A stretch of 11,724 bases of DNA from CAZCGA01 sp964498075 (GCA_964498075.1 CAZCGA010000174.1:1-11724), one strand, 5' to 3'. Numbered from the stretch's first letter, positions 1-8,869 are shown. The notes: generated by a model from the sequence alone, not told the origin. Numbers and translations: made by a program.

Positions 1-1
1 C

Positions 2-3000
2 CCCACGACAGCGCCGCCCGCCACGACCTTCACATACAGCAACAGTGCGCGCGCCATGGCGCCTCCGGGCCTGCTTTCCTTCGTCGGCGGTCTTCCCTGC
101 CGGCCCGATGTGTCGCGAGCGTATGCCGGCGGGCTGTCGCGAGGGTTTCTCGATGTAGATGGAGACGGGCTGCCCGACTTTTTGGACGGCGTCGTTGAAG
201 GCACCCCGCCTCCCTGTGAGCCCCTCCCGGTACCTCTTGGGAACGGCCTGCAGCTGTACCGCAATCGGGGAGATGGATCATTTGAGAGGGTCGGCGCAGA
301 CAACGGAGTCTGGACCGCGCTCACCGCCGCCCTGGTGACCTACGCCCCCGTCATCGCCGCCCTCGGCGTGGGCTTGATCGACATCAATGGCGACGCACTG
401 CCGGATGTCGTCCGATCAAGGGACGGGAACTCCAGCTGCCCAGGGTTTGGTGCCACCTGCAGTTGGGACGTCGCGCTCAACCTCGGCGGTGCCCGGTCAT
501 CCGCGACCACGATGGCGGTCCACGTCGTTGAGTGGCCCGGGGTTCCCGCGGATCTCGGCTCCCTGCTGCCGGCGCCGCTCGGCGTCATGGAGTACATATG
601 GGAGCGCCCCCCGGCGCAGTTGATCGATCTGACGGGCGACGGCTTGTCGGACATCGTCGACTGCCCGAGTGCCACCTCATATCTGTGCAGCCTTTATGTG
701 AACACGGGCGCGAGCTTCGCCGACCCCGTGCCGCTGACGATCCCGACCATGAGCGACGGGGATGCCACGAAGCGCACCCCGCTGGCCGCCGAAATTCGAA
801 CCACCGGCTCGCGCACCCAGATCAAGAAGCTGGTGGATCTCAACGGCGACGGGCTCCCGGATCTAGCCAGCTCGCGCTCGTCATTAGGAAGCGGACACTG
901 GGACGTGGCACTGAACACCGGGCATGGGTTCATTGCGGCAGCCAATTGGCCTACTCCACCATACGATATCGAAGTGGAAGACAGCTCCAACGACGCCGCT
1001 GACGACTACGGGTTGCGGCGCGCGCTGCGCGACATGAACGGGGATGGCCTGCCCGATTACGTGGATGCGACCACAACCCCCCGTTGGACGGTCTACCTCA
1101 ACACCGGTGCGGGCTTCGCCCCGGGTGTCGATTGGGCGGGGGCGGAAGGGCGACCGCTCGTGAAGGAGGAATTCGCCTGGGACACGATGGACCTCAACGG
1201 CGACGGGATCGCGGATGTAGTAGAGGTGGCGCCGAGCGGCGGTCTGCAAGCGCGCTATGGAGTCGGACCGCGCGGCGATTTGCTCGCCCACCAAGAAAAC
1301 GGGCTGGGTGGCTCCAGCGACGTCGTCTACCTTGCATCCAGCAACCGAGCCGCTGCTGGCTCCGGGTGTGTCGGCGGTACGAATGCCGGAGCGCCGTGCT
1401 TCAGCAACACTGAGTGCCCCGGTGCCGGCACCTGCGCGGAGCCTTGTCCCGATTGCTCGCGGCTGCCATTTCCCACGTGGGTCGTTGATACCCTAACGGC
1501 GCGCTCGGGCTTCACGGACCCCGCGAATGGCTACGTTACCGAGTTCACATTCACCGGCGGCTACTTCGATCCGGTGGGTCATCAGTTTCGTGGCTTTCGG
1601 CAATCACTCGAACACCGCCTCGGTGATCCGCAGCACGATCCGCAGCATGAGCGCAAGATCCGGCGCCAGTTCGCGCCGCCGCCCGTTCCTATGACTGCGT
1701 CTCCCTCCTGGCCTGCCAGTCCTCCATCGCGCGCGTTCAAGTTGTTCAATGAGCAGGTGTTGGACAACAGCGGCAACCGCCTCAGTGAGATGCGGGTCAG
1801 CTGGAGCGCTGACCCCACAGCAGTCGGCCGGGTGCAGGTCCACACGGGCCAACGCAAGGAGATCTCCTACACGGTTAGCGGCGGGGCCACGCAGAAAGAA
1901 CGCATCGAGCTCTTCAGCTCCTACGACGAGTTCAACAACGCAAGGACCGAGGTCACGTATGGCAAGAGCGTGAGCGGCAGCACCACGACCGACGACTTCC
2001 CCCCGATCGTGACCACGGCGACCTACGCCAGCACGGCGCCGTGCTACGGCCAGCCGACGCGGGTGATCGTCACGAGCAACAGCCTCGACCTCTCGGAGCG
2101 GGACTTCACCTACGACACCGCGTGCAACCTGCGGACGATCAGCGCCCGGCTCGCTGCCAGCGGACAATCGGCATCCGGCGGGCGACTCGTGACGACGACG
2201 CTGGACTATGATCAGAGCAGTCAGAATCCCGATGCCGCTGCCGCCAAAGCCGGGCAACCGACCAAGATCACCGATGCCCGCGGCAACGCCACCACGCTCA
2301 AGTATGCGACCGGCTTCCCCAGCTGCAATACCAACGGCCTCTATCCCTGCCAGATCACCCTGCCGACCACTTCCTACTCCACGATGCGCATCAACAAGAC
2401 CTACGATCTTCGCTGGGGCAAGCCGCTGAGCATCACCGACGCCAACAACGCCAAGACGACCTTCACCTACGACGGGCTTGGCCGGCTCACCGCCGTCACG
2501 CGGCCGCTCGATCTGCCCAACAATGGGTCCAGCACCCCACACGAGTGGCGAACCTTCACCTACAGCTTCGGTGCCGCAGCGACCGCGACGGCGCCGGCGA
2601 GGGCGACCCGGATCGACACCGCGATCCGCGAGCCAAACGACACCTCCCTCGGGTTTCGCACCGTATCCTCGTTCGTCGATGGGCTGGGGCGGCCTCTGGG
2701 CAGCAAACAACAGCAGTACATCGACGGACTTGCCTACATGGTTGTGCATGACGCCGTCAGCTTCGATGCGGTTGGGCGCGTCGCCGCGCGCTATGCCCCG
2801 TTCGTGGCACCGACCAACGACCTCACCACCTACGATGCTCCACTCGACGGGTCGCCCAAGACCAGCGTGACGTACGATGTGCTTGACCGGGTGATCTCCA
2901 CCACCAATCCCGACGGCACCAGTCGGAGCATGGACTACGGCGTCGCCGGGCAGCTCAGCGCCAGCGACGAGAACTACACCAGTGGAGCGTATCCGGGCGC

Positions 3001-6000
3001 ACGCACGGTCGAGACGCGCGACGCCCTCGGACGGGTGACCCGTCAGCAACAGTACACGAGGCCCCCACAAAGCAGCAGCGACACGCTCATCACCACGAGC
3101 GACACCACCTACGACGGCTTGGGCCGCGTGACCACGAGCACCACGACCGACGCGGCGACGAACAAATTCGCGACCACCAGGTTCGAGTACGACTCGCTGG
3201 GGCGGCGCACGAAGCTGACCGATCCCGACTCGGGCGACTGGGTGTACGACTACGACGACGCCGGGAACCTCGTGTATCAGGACGACCCGCGGATGGGCCA
3301 ACACCTCGAGTTCTGCTACGACCAGCTGAACCGCGTCACGCTGAAAGTCGCGCCGCCCGGCGACACGCCGTTGCCGAGCGCGGCCTATCAGGCGTGGTGT
3401 GGTACGAGCACATCTACGCCGACCCCCACGCCGACCCCGACTCCGGCTGCCTTTAAGGCCCTGGTGAGGTACTCGTATGACATGTGGGCCAACGGCGCGG
3501 GCCGGCTGTCGGAGGTGAGCACCCTCGAAGAGGATGGCTCCACTGCGAGGACGACGTATTCCTACGATGCGCGGGGGCGCGTTACCGCGGAGGACTTGTT
3601 CCGCAGCGTGGTCATTGCCGGGCAGTGGCGTTCCGGGGGCGCCAGTTTTGGCTACACCTACGACGCCGCGGACCGCCTGGCGATTGTGACCTACCCCACC
3701 AATGCCGGCACGGAAGGCTTGTCCTACTCCTACAACGACCTTGGACAGCTCGTCAGCGTCTACACCCCGGGGCAGACGTATGCCTTCAACATGCGTTACG
3801 ACCTCCTCGGCCGTCGCACACAGTGGACCCTGGGGTCGGGGCTGGTGGAGCACGCCTCCTACGACAGCACCGGGAGCGATCGCTTCCGGCTCCAACAGCT
3901 GCGGACGGCCCCCGACGCGACGAGCAACGACAGTCTGCAGCGGTTCGACTATGCGAACCGGTACGATCGGACGGGCAATCTCTTGCAGCTCACCGACAGC
4001 ACGAGCTACGCGCCGGGGATGAGCCTCGCCAACAGCTGGGCGTATCAGTACGACGGGCTCGGCCGCTTGCGCAGTGCGCAGCGCGGCACGGCGGCGGCGA
4101 CGGCGATGACCTACGACGGCCTGGGGAACATGAAGACCCTGGGGGGTTTGTCGTTCGCCTACGCGGGCACGGCGCCGCACCACATTTCGAGCTCGACGCC
4201 AGCGAGCGCCACGCCGGCCTATGGGTACGAGCCGGATGGCGGGCTGATGTCGCGACCCGACGTCGACGGCAACGGAGCGGACGCGGCACACACGCTGGAG
4301 TACGACGCCGACGGGCGCGTCAAGACCGTCACCGTCAACGGCCACACGGTGCGTTCGGTGTACGACGCGCAAGGCGAGCGGGTGGCGCGCATCGTCGATG
4401 AGAACACTCCCGCGCAAACGGTCACCTTCTACTACGGCCGCTGGGCGGAGGTGATGGGGAATACGTTGACGCGGCACATCTACCTCGGCAACCGGCTGCT
4501 GGCGGAGAGTCCGATTGACGCGGGCGCTCTGAATCTCGCGGCGTCGGACGATCCGCACGAGCGCATCATGCTGGCGCGGACGCTGTCGGAGGCGGCGGCG
4601 AACCCGGAGCGGCTGCGGCCGGTCGTAGCACTCAGCGGCAGCGTGGCGATCATGGTCGCCGGCGGCGCGGTGTTCCTGTGTGTGGGGCTGATGTGGCTGC
4701 CGGGGCGAGTGCGAGTGGCGGTGGTCGGGCGCGTGCGGCGCGGACCGGTGACGGTGCTGGTGGTGCTGTGCATCGCGACGCTGCTTCCGCTGCCCCGCCT
4801 GCAGCCGGCGTGGGCTGGGAACTGCACAACCTGCGGTGGCTCACCGCCACCGCCCCCACCGGTGTTCCCGGTCTACTTCGTGCACACCGATCATCTGGGG
4901 TCGACGACGATGCTCACCTGCTACAAGCAGACGGGCTGTGCCGATCGCGCCGTGGTGCGCTACTATCGCTACGATGCGTACGGGCAGGTGACGGCGTATG
5001 CCGGTGACGGTTCGGCGGTGCCGGTGACGACGGCGTTGACCTCCGCCGGTCCGAGCGGCGGCACGGCGACGTTCGTCCCCGAGCGGTTGTACACCGGGCA
5101 GCACTGGGACGATGCGGCGCAGCTGTACTACTACGGCGCGCGGTTCTATGATCCGCGCATCGCGAGCTTCGTCAGCGAAGATCCGGCGCGGGAGTATATG
5201 AACCCGTACGCGTATGTGGGGTGGAACCCGGTGCGTTATGTCGATCCGACGGGGGCCTATCTCGACACTTCGGTCGCAGTGGGGGGCACGACGACTCTGG
5301 CTGTGCTCATTGCCATCTTGGCGCCAGAGTTTGCGGGGAATGCTGTGGGGGGCGCGTTTGCTGCGGCTTCAGCGGGAACTGCATCAGATGCGACACCCGG
5401 CAGCGTTGGGCTGGCATTCTTGGTCGGATTTTCGACCGGCCCGGTAGGCGGGGCATTGGCAAAAGTTGCGGGCATTACAGGGGCCAAGGGCCTGGTGTTG
5501 GGGAAAGCCATCTCCGGGGGCATCGGGGCAGCTGTCGGTACTGCTTATACTCAGGGAGAGAACGCGACCGTTGGTGGGGTACTCGGAAGAGCTGCGCTCG
5601 GTGGTCTCATGGCTGGAGTCGGTGCATCTGCGGGCGTAGAGCTTTTCGGATCCTCGCCAACTGCGGCTGGGATCGGGGGCAGCGCAACGAGCTTTCTCTT
5701 CAGCGCACAGATGAATGCCGCGTCGACCCGCGAACTTGCTATCAGCGGCCTGGGCTTGGGTGGATTCGGAGCAGGAGTCTCAAGTCTAGGCAGCTTTGCT
5801 GGGTTCGGCGTTGGCCCCAACGGCCCAGGGGGTGGCTTCGGTGGCGGTGCAGCCGGTGCCGGCGGGGCGCCGGCGCCAGCTGCCGGGGCAGGAAGCGGGG
5901 GCATGAACACCGACGGAGCAAGTGTATCGTTCGACGGCCCAACGATGTATGTCGACTACCCTAGCGGGCGCACGATGATCATATACACTCAGAACCTTAG

Positions 6001-6043
6001 TCCAGGCCTAGTCGGATTGGGTACTGGTTTCGGGCTTCCCTAA
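2..6043 (+). CDS. Giant Rhs/YD-repeat protein with FG-GAP and Tc-toxin-like N-terminal part (5'-partial)
   Basis: The frame is open from base 2 with coding-like sequence before the first ATG (56), so the gene starts left of the window. Numbering from that ATG, six FG-GAP/VCBS-like Asp motifs (DVDGDGLPD type) begin near residues 33, 109, 191, 261, 326 and 379. A Cys-rich insertion lies at ~438-468, then a TcdB/SpvB-like stretch containing FDPVGHQFRGF. Dozens of YD repeats (YDGLGRLT, YDSLGRRTKLTDPDSG) fill ~630-1500, interrupted by a (TP)n tract near 1120. Two hydrophobic segments (~1523-1549, ~1565-1580) and a SPPPPPP linker precede HTDHLGS (~1610). The Rhs core box runs to DPTGAY (1730-1735). 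The last 260 residues are Gly/Ala-rich with no toxin fold I recognise. In this family the YD shell encloses a C-terminal effector. The product is probably secreted or surface-associated, possibly a contact-dependent toxin. The family call is strong; the toxin role is inferred. Confidence 0.93.
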   Translation, partial: PTTAPPATTFTYSNSARAMAPPGLLSFVGGLPCRPDVSRAYAGGLSRGFLDVDGDGLPDFLDGVVEGTPPPCEPLPVPLGNGLQLYRNRGDGSFERVGADNGVWTALTAALVTYAPVIAALGVGLIDINGDALPDVVRSRDGNSSCPGFGATCSWDVALNLGGARSSATTMAVHVVEWPGVPADLGSLLPAPLGVMEYIWERPPAQLIDLTGDGLSDIVDCPSATSYLCSLYVNTGASFADPVPLTIPTMSDGDATKRTPLAAEIRTTGSRTQIKKLVDLNGDGLPDLASSRSSLGSGHWDVALNTGHGFIAAANWPTPPYDIEVEDSSNDAADDYGLRRALRDMNGDGLPDYVDATTTPRWTVYLNTGAGFAPGVDWAGAEGRPLVKEEFAWDTMDLNGDGIADVVEVAPSGGLQARYGVGPRGDLLAHQENGLGGSSDVVYLASSNRAAAGSGCVGGTNAGAPCFSNTECPGAGTCAEPCPDCSRLPFPTWVVDTLTARSGFTDPANGYVTEFTFTGGYFDPVGHQFRGFRQSLEHRLGDPQHDPQHERKIRRQFAPPPVPMTASPSWPASPPSRAFKLFNEQVLDNSGNRLSEMRVSWSADPTAVGRVQVHTGQRKEISYTVSGGATQKERIELFSSYDEFNNARTEVTYGKSVSGSTTTDDFPPIVTTATYASTAPCYGQPTRVIVTSNSLDLSERDFTYDTACNLRTISARLAASGQSASGGRLVTTTLDYDQSSQNPDAAAAKAGQPTKITDARGNATTLKYATGFPSCNTNGLYPCQITLPTTSYSTMRINKTYDLRWGKPLSITDANNAKTTFTYDGLGRLTAVTRPLDLPNNGSSTPHEWRTFTYSFGAAATATAPARATRIDTAIREPNDTSLGFRTVSSFVDGLGRPLGSKQQQYIDGLAYMVVHDAVSFDAVGRVAARYAPFVAPTNDLTTYDAPLDGSPKTSVTYDVLDRVISTTNPDGTSRSMDYGVAGQLSASDENYTSGAYPGARTVETRDALGRVTRQQQYTRPPQSSSDTLITTSDTTYDGLGRVTTSTTTDAATNKFATTRFEYDSLGRRTKLTDPDSGDWVYDYDDAGNLVYQDDPRMGQHLEFCYDQLNRVTLKVAPPGDTPLPSAAYQAWCGTSTSTPTPTPTPTPAAFKALVRYSYDMWANGAGRLSEVSTLEEDGSTARTTYSYDARGRVTAEDLFRSVVIAGQWRSGGASFGYTYDAADRLAIVTYPTNAGTEGLSYSYNDLGQLVSVYTPGQTYAFNMRYDLLGRRTQWTLGSGLVEHASYDSTGSDRFRLQQLRTAPDATSNDSLQRFDYANRYDRTGNLLQLTDSTSYAPGMSLANSWAYQYDGLGRLRSAQRGTAAATAMTYDGLGNMKTLGGLSFAYAGTAPHHISSSTPASATPAYGYEPDGGLMSRPDVDGNGADAAHTLEYDADGRVKTVTVNGHTVRSVYDAQGERVARIVDENTPAQTVTFYYGRWAEVMGNTLTRHIYLGNRLLAESPIDAGALNLAASDDPHERIMLARTLSEAAANPERLRPVVALSGSVAIMVAGGAVFLCVGLMWLPGRVRVAVVGRVRRGPVTVLVVLCIATLLPLPRLQPAWAGNCTTCGGSPPPPPPVFPVYFVHTDHLGSTTMLTCYKQTGCADRAVVRYYRYDAYGQVTAYAGDGSAVPVTTALTSAGPSGGTATFVPERLYTGQHWDDAAQLYYYGARFYDPRIASFVSEDPAREYMNPYAYVGWNPVRYVDPTGAYLDTSVAVGGTTTLAVLIAILAPEFAGNAVGGAFAAASAGTASDATPGSVGLAFLVGFSTGPVGGALAKVAGITGAKGLVLGKAISGGIGAAVGTAYTQGENATVGGVLGRAALGGLMAGVGASAGVELFGSSPTAAGIGGSATSFLFSAQMNAASTRELAISGLGLGGFGAGVSSLGSFAGFGVGPNGPGGGFGGGAAGAGGAPAPAAGAGSGGMNTDGASVSFDGPTMYVDYPSGRTMIIYTQNLSPGLVGLGTGFGLP
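56..1249 (+). other. FG-GAP/VCBS-like repeat region of the Rhs protein
   Basis: Six regularly spaced D-x-[DNT]-G-D-[GA] motifs begin at bases 152, 380, 626, 836, 1031 and 1190 (53-82 codons apart). Most are followed by L-P-D. This is the calcium-binding blade signature of integrin-like FG-GAP/VCBS repeats and of the SpvB/TcB N-terminal region. It suggests a beta-propeller before the YD-repeat shell. The blade count may be incomplete because the 5' end lies outside the window. Confidence 0.75.
4523..4870 (+). other. Hydrophobic two-segment insertion inside the Rhs core
   Basis: Most Rhs proteins go quickly from the IYLGxRLLAE motif (here ending near 4511) to the Y-x-HTDHLGS motif (near 4874). 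Here about 115 residues intervene. They contain a hydrophobic stretch at ~4622-4700 (VALSGSVAIMVAGGAVFLC and following), basic residues (RVRVAVVGRVRRG), a second hydrophobic stretch at ~4748-4795, a CTTC motif and a proline run. The pattern is helix, positive loop, helix, proline linker, which looks like a membrane hairpin. The function is not known to me. Confidence 0.7.
5261..6040 (+). other. Variable C-terminal tip of the complete Rhs protein (CT1)
   Basis: This is the 260-residue segment after DPTGAY, the usual boundary where conserved Rhs core changes to variable toxin tip. The first part is Gly/Ala-rich and hydrophobic (GGTTTLAVLIAIL, LGGLMAGVGASAGVE), resembling glycine-zipper pretoxin segments. 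A long Gly/Pro/Ala linker (~5803-5910) follows, then a short end domain (MYVDYPSGRTMIIYTQN) of about 45 residues. No nuclease, deaminase, ADP-ribosyltransferase or protease motif is visible. The sequence appears less GC-biased than the YD shell, as is common for exchanged tips. Confidence 0.6.
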
Positions 6044-6145
6044 GGCATGGGAACTTCCCAGCGTTTGTTCTGGACCATGGAAAGGAACCGTGCTGCACGC
6101 GACATGTCAGCGAGCGTCTCGTGGTAGGTTCCACGAGCGGAACGC

Positions 6146-6150
6146 GGAGG
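6146..6150 (+). promoter_or_regulatory. Shine-Dalgarno site that sets the GTG start at 6159
   Basis: A perfect GGAGG lies 8 nt before GTG 6159. The upstream in-frame GTG at 6090 has only AGGA at 3-nt spacing, so the shorter product is preferred. Confidence 0.7.
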
Positions 6151-6158
6151 CGACACCT

Positions 6159-7031
6159 GTGTGGCGACTCATCACTAGGTCGAACCTACTAGGTATAGTC
6201 ACAGGCCTCGCCATCTTTGCAATCGCTCGCACTTTTGCAGCGCTCGCGAGACCTCCTCAATTGGTCGAGTGGTCTTTCTTTGTTGCGATGATGTTGATCG
6301 GGTGGGGATTTGTATGCCCCGCGATGATCGTCGCAGGATTGATTGGAATGCCAAGAGCGCGCCGCCTCATTAACGAGTTCCAGCTCAAGGATTTGTCACC
6401 ATCGGTGCAAGGCTACCAGCGCGCCGTCAGCCTCCGGGTTTCCCCAAGGCAATTCCTGGACGAGATGCGGCTCTTGATAGCCGAGTGTTTCACCTTGGTC
6501 TGGACGGACGATGGAACCGGGGACACAGACTTGACCTGCCGTGTCCGGGTGATGGTCGACGAGGGCGATCTGGAAATACGCGTCTTGTCGGACCAGACGG
6601 GAACATACATTGCCGTGCGCGACGCCTCACTTCTCTCGCCCTTGATTCCGGTGCACACGCGGACCGCGCAGGTGCTAGCAGGGCTGGTCAAGTGGGCTGC
6701 GGGCCACGGTCTGGTAGTAGCCGACTTTGGACCTCTCAGCCGTCCGGAACGCCTTAGGAAAGACCTAGGCAACTGGTTGCCGCGCGACGACGGGTGGCGA
6801 ACTAAGCCGCCGCGGCGGTGGCACGCTCCGGCGCGGGACTGGAGTCTGCGGAGCCCGCTAAATCGACGTATCCTCATCGCAGGGGTGGTGACCTTGGCAA
6901 TCTACGCGGTGCTAGTGTGGATTGACCGAACGCGGTTCCCGATACCAAGGGGCGTCCAGCTCCTGCCAATATACGCGTTGCTGGCGTACACGCTGGGCCA
7001 AGTGGTTCGACGTGACGAACGCGCACGATGA
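6159..7031 (+). CDS. Four-helix integral membrane protein; candidate immunity partner of CT1
   Basis: The product is a 290-residue protein not matched to a named family. I chose the GTG at 6159 because GGAGG sits 8 nt upstream; the longer frame from GTG 6090 has a poor site and an uncharacteristic leader. Hydrophobic helices are predicted at residues ~10-29, 39-64, 238-255 and 266-283. The middle ~170 residues are soluble with mixed charge (DEMRLLIAECFTLVW, DLTCRVRVMVDEGDLEIRV). It starts 115 bp after the rhs stop on the same strand, the normal place for an Rhs immunity gene. If that role is right, its membrane location suggests CT1 acts on or across the inner membrane. It ends 11 bp before an insertion sequence. 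The membrane topology is well supported; the immunity role is positional inference. Confidence 0.75.
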   Translation: MWRLITRSNLLGIVTGLAIFAIARTFAALARPPQLVEWSFFVAMMLIGWGFVCPAMIVAGLIGMPRARRLINEFQLKDLSPSVQGYQRAVSLRVSPRQFLDEMRLLIAECFTLVWTDDGTGDTDLTCRVRVMVDEGDLEIRVLSDQTGTYIAVRDASLLSPLIPVHTRTAQVLAGLVKWAAGHGLVVADFGPLSRPERLRKDLGNWLPRDDGWRTKPPRRWHAPARDWSLRSPLNRRILIAGVVTLAIYAVLVWIDRTRFPIPRGVQLLPIYALLAYTLGQVVRRDERAR

Positions 7032-7042
7032 AGGGGCCTGGA

Positions 7043-7053
7043 AGTCCGGCCGA
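7043..7053 (+). repeat. Left terminal inverted repeat of the IS
   Basis: AGTCCGGCCGA is exactly complementary to 8859-8869. It starts 11 bp after the stop codon of the upstream membrane-protein gene. Confidence 0.85.
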
Positions 7054-7077
7054 GAATGGCCGTTTTTCAGAGTTGAG

Positions 7078-8784
7078 TTACGCAGCGAGCGCATCGGCAG
7101 TGAAGTGGGGCGAACGAGGGTGGGAGTCGCTCCTGAGCGCGTAGACAGCGAGGACGGCGACACACCGGACCAAATGCGGCCACAGCTGGACGAAGGACGA
7201 GCCCAAGTGAGTGATTGCGAGGCACAGGTTGGCTACTGCCGCCGCCATCGCGAGTTGGAAGGCGGTCTTCGAGCGTCCGAAGTAGCGAGCTTGGCGGATG
7301 CCGAGCTGCAGCAGACGCGCCAGACGATGCTCGATGACGACTCGCCGCCGATACAGCGCGCGAAACGCGGGCGTGCTCTGTTGCCGACGCAGTCTCTGGA
7401 GCGCCTCGGTCGCCTCGGTGACGGTGAGCTTGCGGGCGGTCAGCTTCCCGGTGGTGCACTGCGCGCGCAACGCGCACGCGCGGCAATCAAGCAGCGAAAA
7501 CACATAGCGCCATCCCGGGTAGGGCCGCAGGACCTGATTGCGCCGGATCGAGCGTTTGCCCGCCGGACAGTGGGCCACGCCCCGCTGGGCATCGATGCGG
7601 AAGTCATTGAGCGAGAAACACCCACGCCGGTGCGACAAGGGCGGAGCTTTGGCAACCACGGTCTGCACGCAGCGGCTCAGCTCTTGGCGCACGGTGGTGT
7701 TCCCGTAGGCCGTGTCCCCAAAAGCCCGACCGATCGGCCGCTGCGCACACTGGCCCGCCGATTCCATCAATGCCTTGGCTCCCGCGCCATCGGCCACGTT
7801 GGCCGCCCGGACGTCGGTGGCCAGGATCACTCCATGCTCCACCTCGGCCACCACCGCGCCCTTGTACCCTTCGAAGCCCTTGGTGCTGCTCTTGTGCCCG
7901 TGGCGCATCTCCGGGTCGGTGGTCGACACAATACGATCGCGACTGGTCCCCTGTCGCAGCGCCGGCCCTCCACCGTCGGCGGGTTCCTCCTCAATGTCCT
8001 GCTGCAGCAAGTCCGCCAACAGGTCCCGCGCCGCGCGCAAGCCCTGTGTGTGTGCGGCGCTGCGGGCAAAGCCGCGCAACGCGCGCGCCGCCAGGGCCAA
8101 CGCCACCCGCGCATCGGCCACCACCTGCCCCACCAACGCTCGGCGCGCCGCCGGGTCATCCCAATCGAGTTCCACGCTCCCCTTCAGGCTGGCCGCGAAA
8201 TGCCGGCTCAAGCCCTGCTCGCGGATCACCGCGTCAGGCTCCCAGCCCTTCAATGCACAGGCTTCCTGCACCACCGTGCGGATCTGATCCGAGAGCAAGT
8301 TGTAGGTGTCCTTGACGGCCCCACGCCCCAGCATCGGGGTGGTGTCGATCGCCACGTCCAGCTTGCGCCGCTTCAGCAAGCCCTGGCGCCGGCAGGCGGT
8401 TACGCTGCCTTCGAAGATCTGTCCATACTGCTCGTGCACGACCAGCTTCGCGCGAAACAGCTGCAGCGTGCTCTTGGCACACAGCTTCTCGTCCAGCTCC
8501 AACCCCAACGCGACTTTCCAGCGCAGATCATAGGCGCTGCGCTCGATGGCCTCTTCGTCCGACACGCCATCGTACGTCTGCAGCAGCAGCGCGATGCACA
8601 GCAGCGACGGCGGCACGCTGGGCCGCCCGTACTCGTCGCGGTACAGTCCGGCAAAGTCCTCGTCCTTAAACAGCTCCGGACCCAGCCGCCTCAGCGATCC
8701 GTAAAACGTGTCCGCTCCGACATGCGCACCAAACAGGTGATCGCTGCGAAACAACTCCTGCTGTGCTGCTCGGCGTCCCAGCAT
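7078..8784 (-). CDS. IS1182-family-like DDE transposase
   Basis: The product is a 568-residue transposase that cuts and joins the IS ends. The ATG at 8784 is chosen over the upstream GTG at 8814 because GGAGG lies 7 nt before it. The N-terminus (FYGSLRRLGPELFKDEDFAG, then RPSVPPSLLCIALLLQTYDG) matches the DUF772 region typical of IS1182/IS5-group enzymes. Likely catalytic acidic residues are D147 (AIDTTPMLG), D357 (AFGDTAYGN) and E485 (RVVIEHRLARLLQLGIRQ), the usual D-D-E order. Four cysteines (C406, C434, C437, C443) form a probable zinc cluster before the last helical block. The frame is uninterrupted and of normal family length, so the element may still be active. The antisense 650-codon frame over it is a shadow. 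Confidence 0.9.
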   Translation of the reverse strand: MLGRRAAQQELFRSDHLFGAHVGADTFYGSLRRLGPELFKDEDFAGLYRDEYGRPSVPPSLLCIALLLQTYDGVSDEEAIERSAYDLRWKVALGLELDEKLCAKSTLQLFRAKLVVHEQYGQIFEGSVTACRRQGLLKRRKLDVAIDTTPMLGRGAVKDTYNLLSDQIRTVVQEACALKGWEPDAVIREQGLSRHFAASLKGSVELDWDDPAARRALVGQVVADARVALALAARALRGFARSAAHTQGLRAARDLLADLLQQDIEEEPADGGGPALRQGTSRDRIVSTTDPEMRHGHKSSTKGFEGYKGAVVAEVEHGVILATDVRAANVADGAGAKALMESAGQCAQRPIGRAFGDTAYGNTTVRQELSRCVQTVVAKAPPLSHRRGCFSLNDFRIDAQRGVAHCPAGKRSIRRNQVLRPYPGWRYVFSLLDCRACALRAQCTTGKLTARKLTVTEATEALQRLRRQQSTPAFRALYRRRVVIEHRLARLLQLGIRQARYFGRSKTAFQLAMAAAVANLCLAITHLGSSFVQLWPHLVRCVAVLAVYALRSDSHPRSPHFTADALAA

Positions 8785-8791
8785 CCTCACC

Positions 8792-8796
8792 CCTCC
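8792..8796 (-). promoter_or_regulatory. Shine-Dalgarno site of the transposase gene
   Basis: Read on the minus strand, GGAGG is followed by 7 nt (GGTGAGG) and ATG at 8784. This favours the shorter start with an N-terminus of MLGRRAAQQELF. Confidence 0.7.
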
Positions 8797-8858
8797 ACCA
8801 CTGCCGGTCTCCACTTATCACAGTTCGCATCACGATGGATGCTCAACGAGCCGACTTT

Positions 8859-8869
8859 TCGGCCGGACT
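8859..8869 (-). repeat. Right terminal inverted repeat of the IS
   Basis: On the plus strand this reads TCGGCCGGACT, the exact inverse of 7043-7053. It lies on the upstream (promoter) side of the transposase gene. Confidence 0.85.

Larger units (their letters stand above)
7043..8869 (-). mobile_element. Complete IS1182-like insertion sequence, 1827 bp
   Basis: The element is bounded by perfect 11-bp terminal inverted repeats: AGTCCGGCCGA at 7043-7053 and its reverse complement TCGGCCGGACT at 8859-8869. Similarity extends three more bases with one mismatch. It holds a single intact transposase gene on the minus strand, which leaves 35 bp on the left and 85 bp on the right. No clear target duplication is visible: the left flank ends CCTGGA and the right flank begins GCTAGC. 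The host site therefore may have been rearranged after insertion, or the element leaves none. The insertion separates the rhs/membrane-protein pair from the repeat-rich mosaic. Confidence 0.88.

Noticed and set aside
3409..3453. Thr-Pro tract as a tandem repeat or phase-variation site
   Set aside because: The repeated ACG-CCG/ACC-CC codons are imperfect and encode a short (TP)n linker, so slippage control is not supported.
1604..4558. Minus-strand open frame of 984 codons
   Set aside because: It is rich in Arg/Val/Gly with no domain and lies wholly antisense to the YD-repeat gene. Repetitive high-GC codons keep the complementary frame open.
6048..6060. Palindrome TGGGAACTTCCCA after the rhs stop as a terminator or operator
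   Set aside because: The 6-bp arms leave almost no loop and no T-tract follows. It is too short to call in a high-GC sequence.
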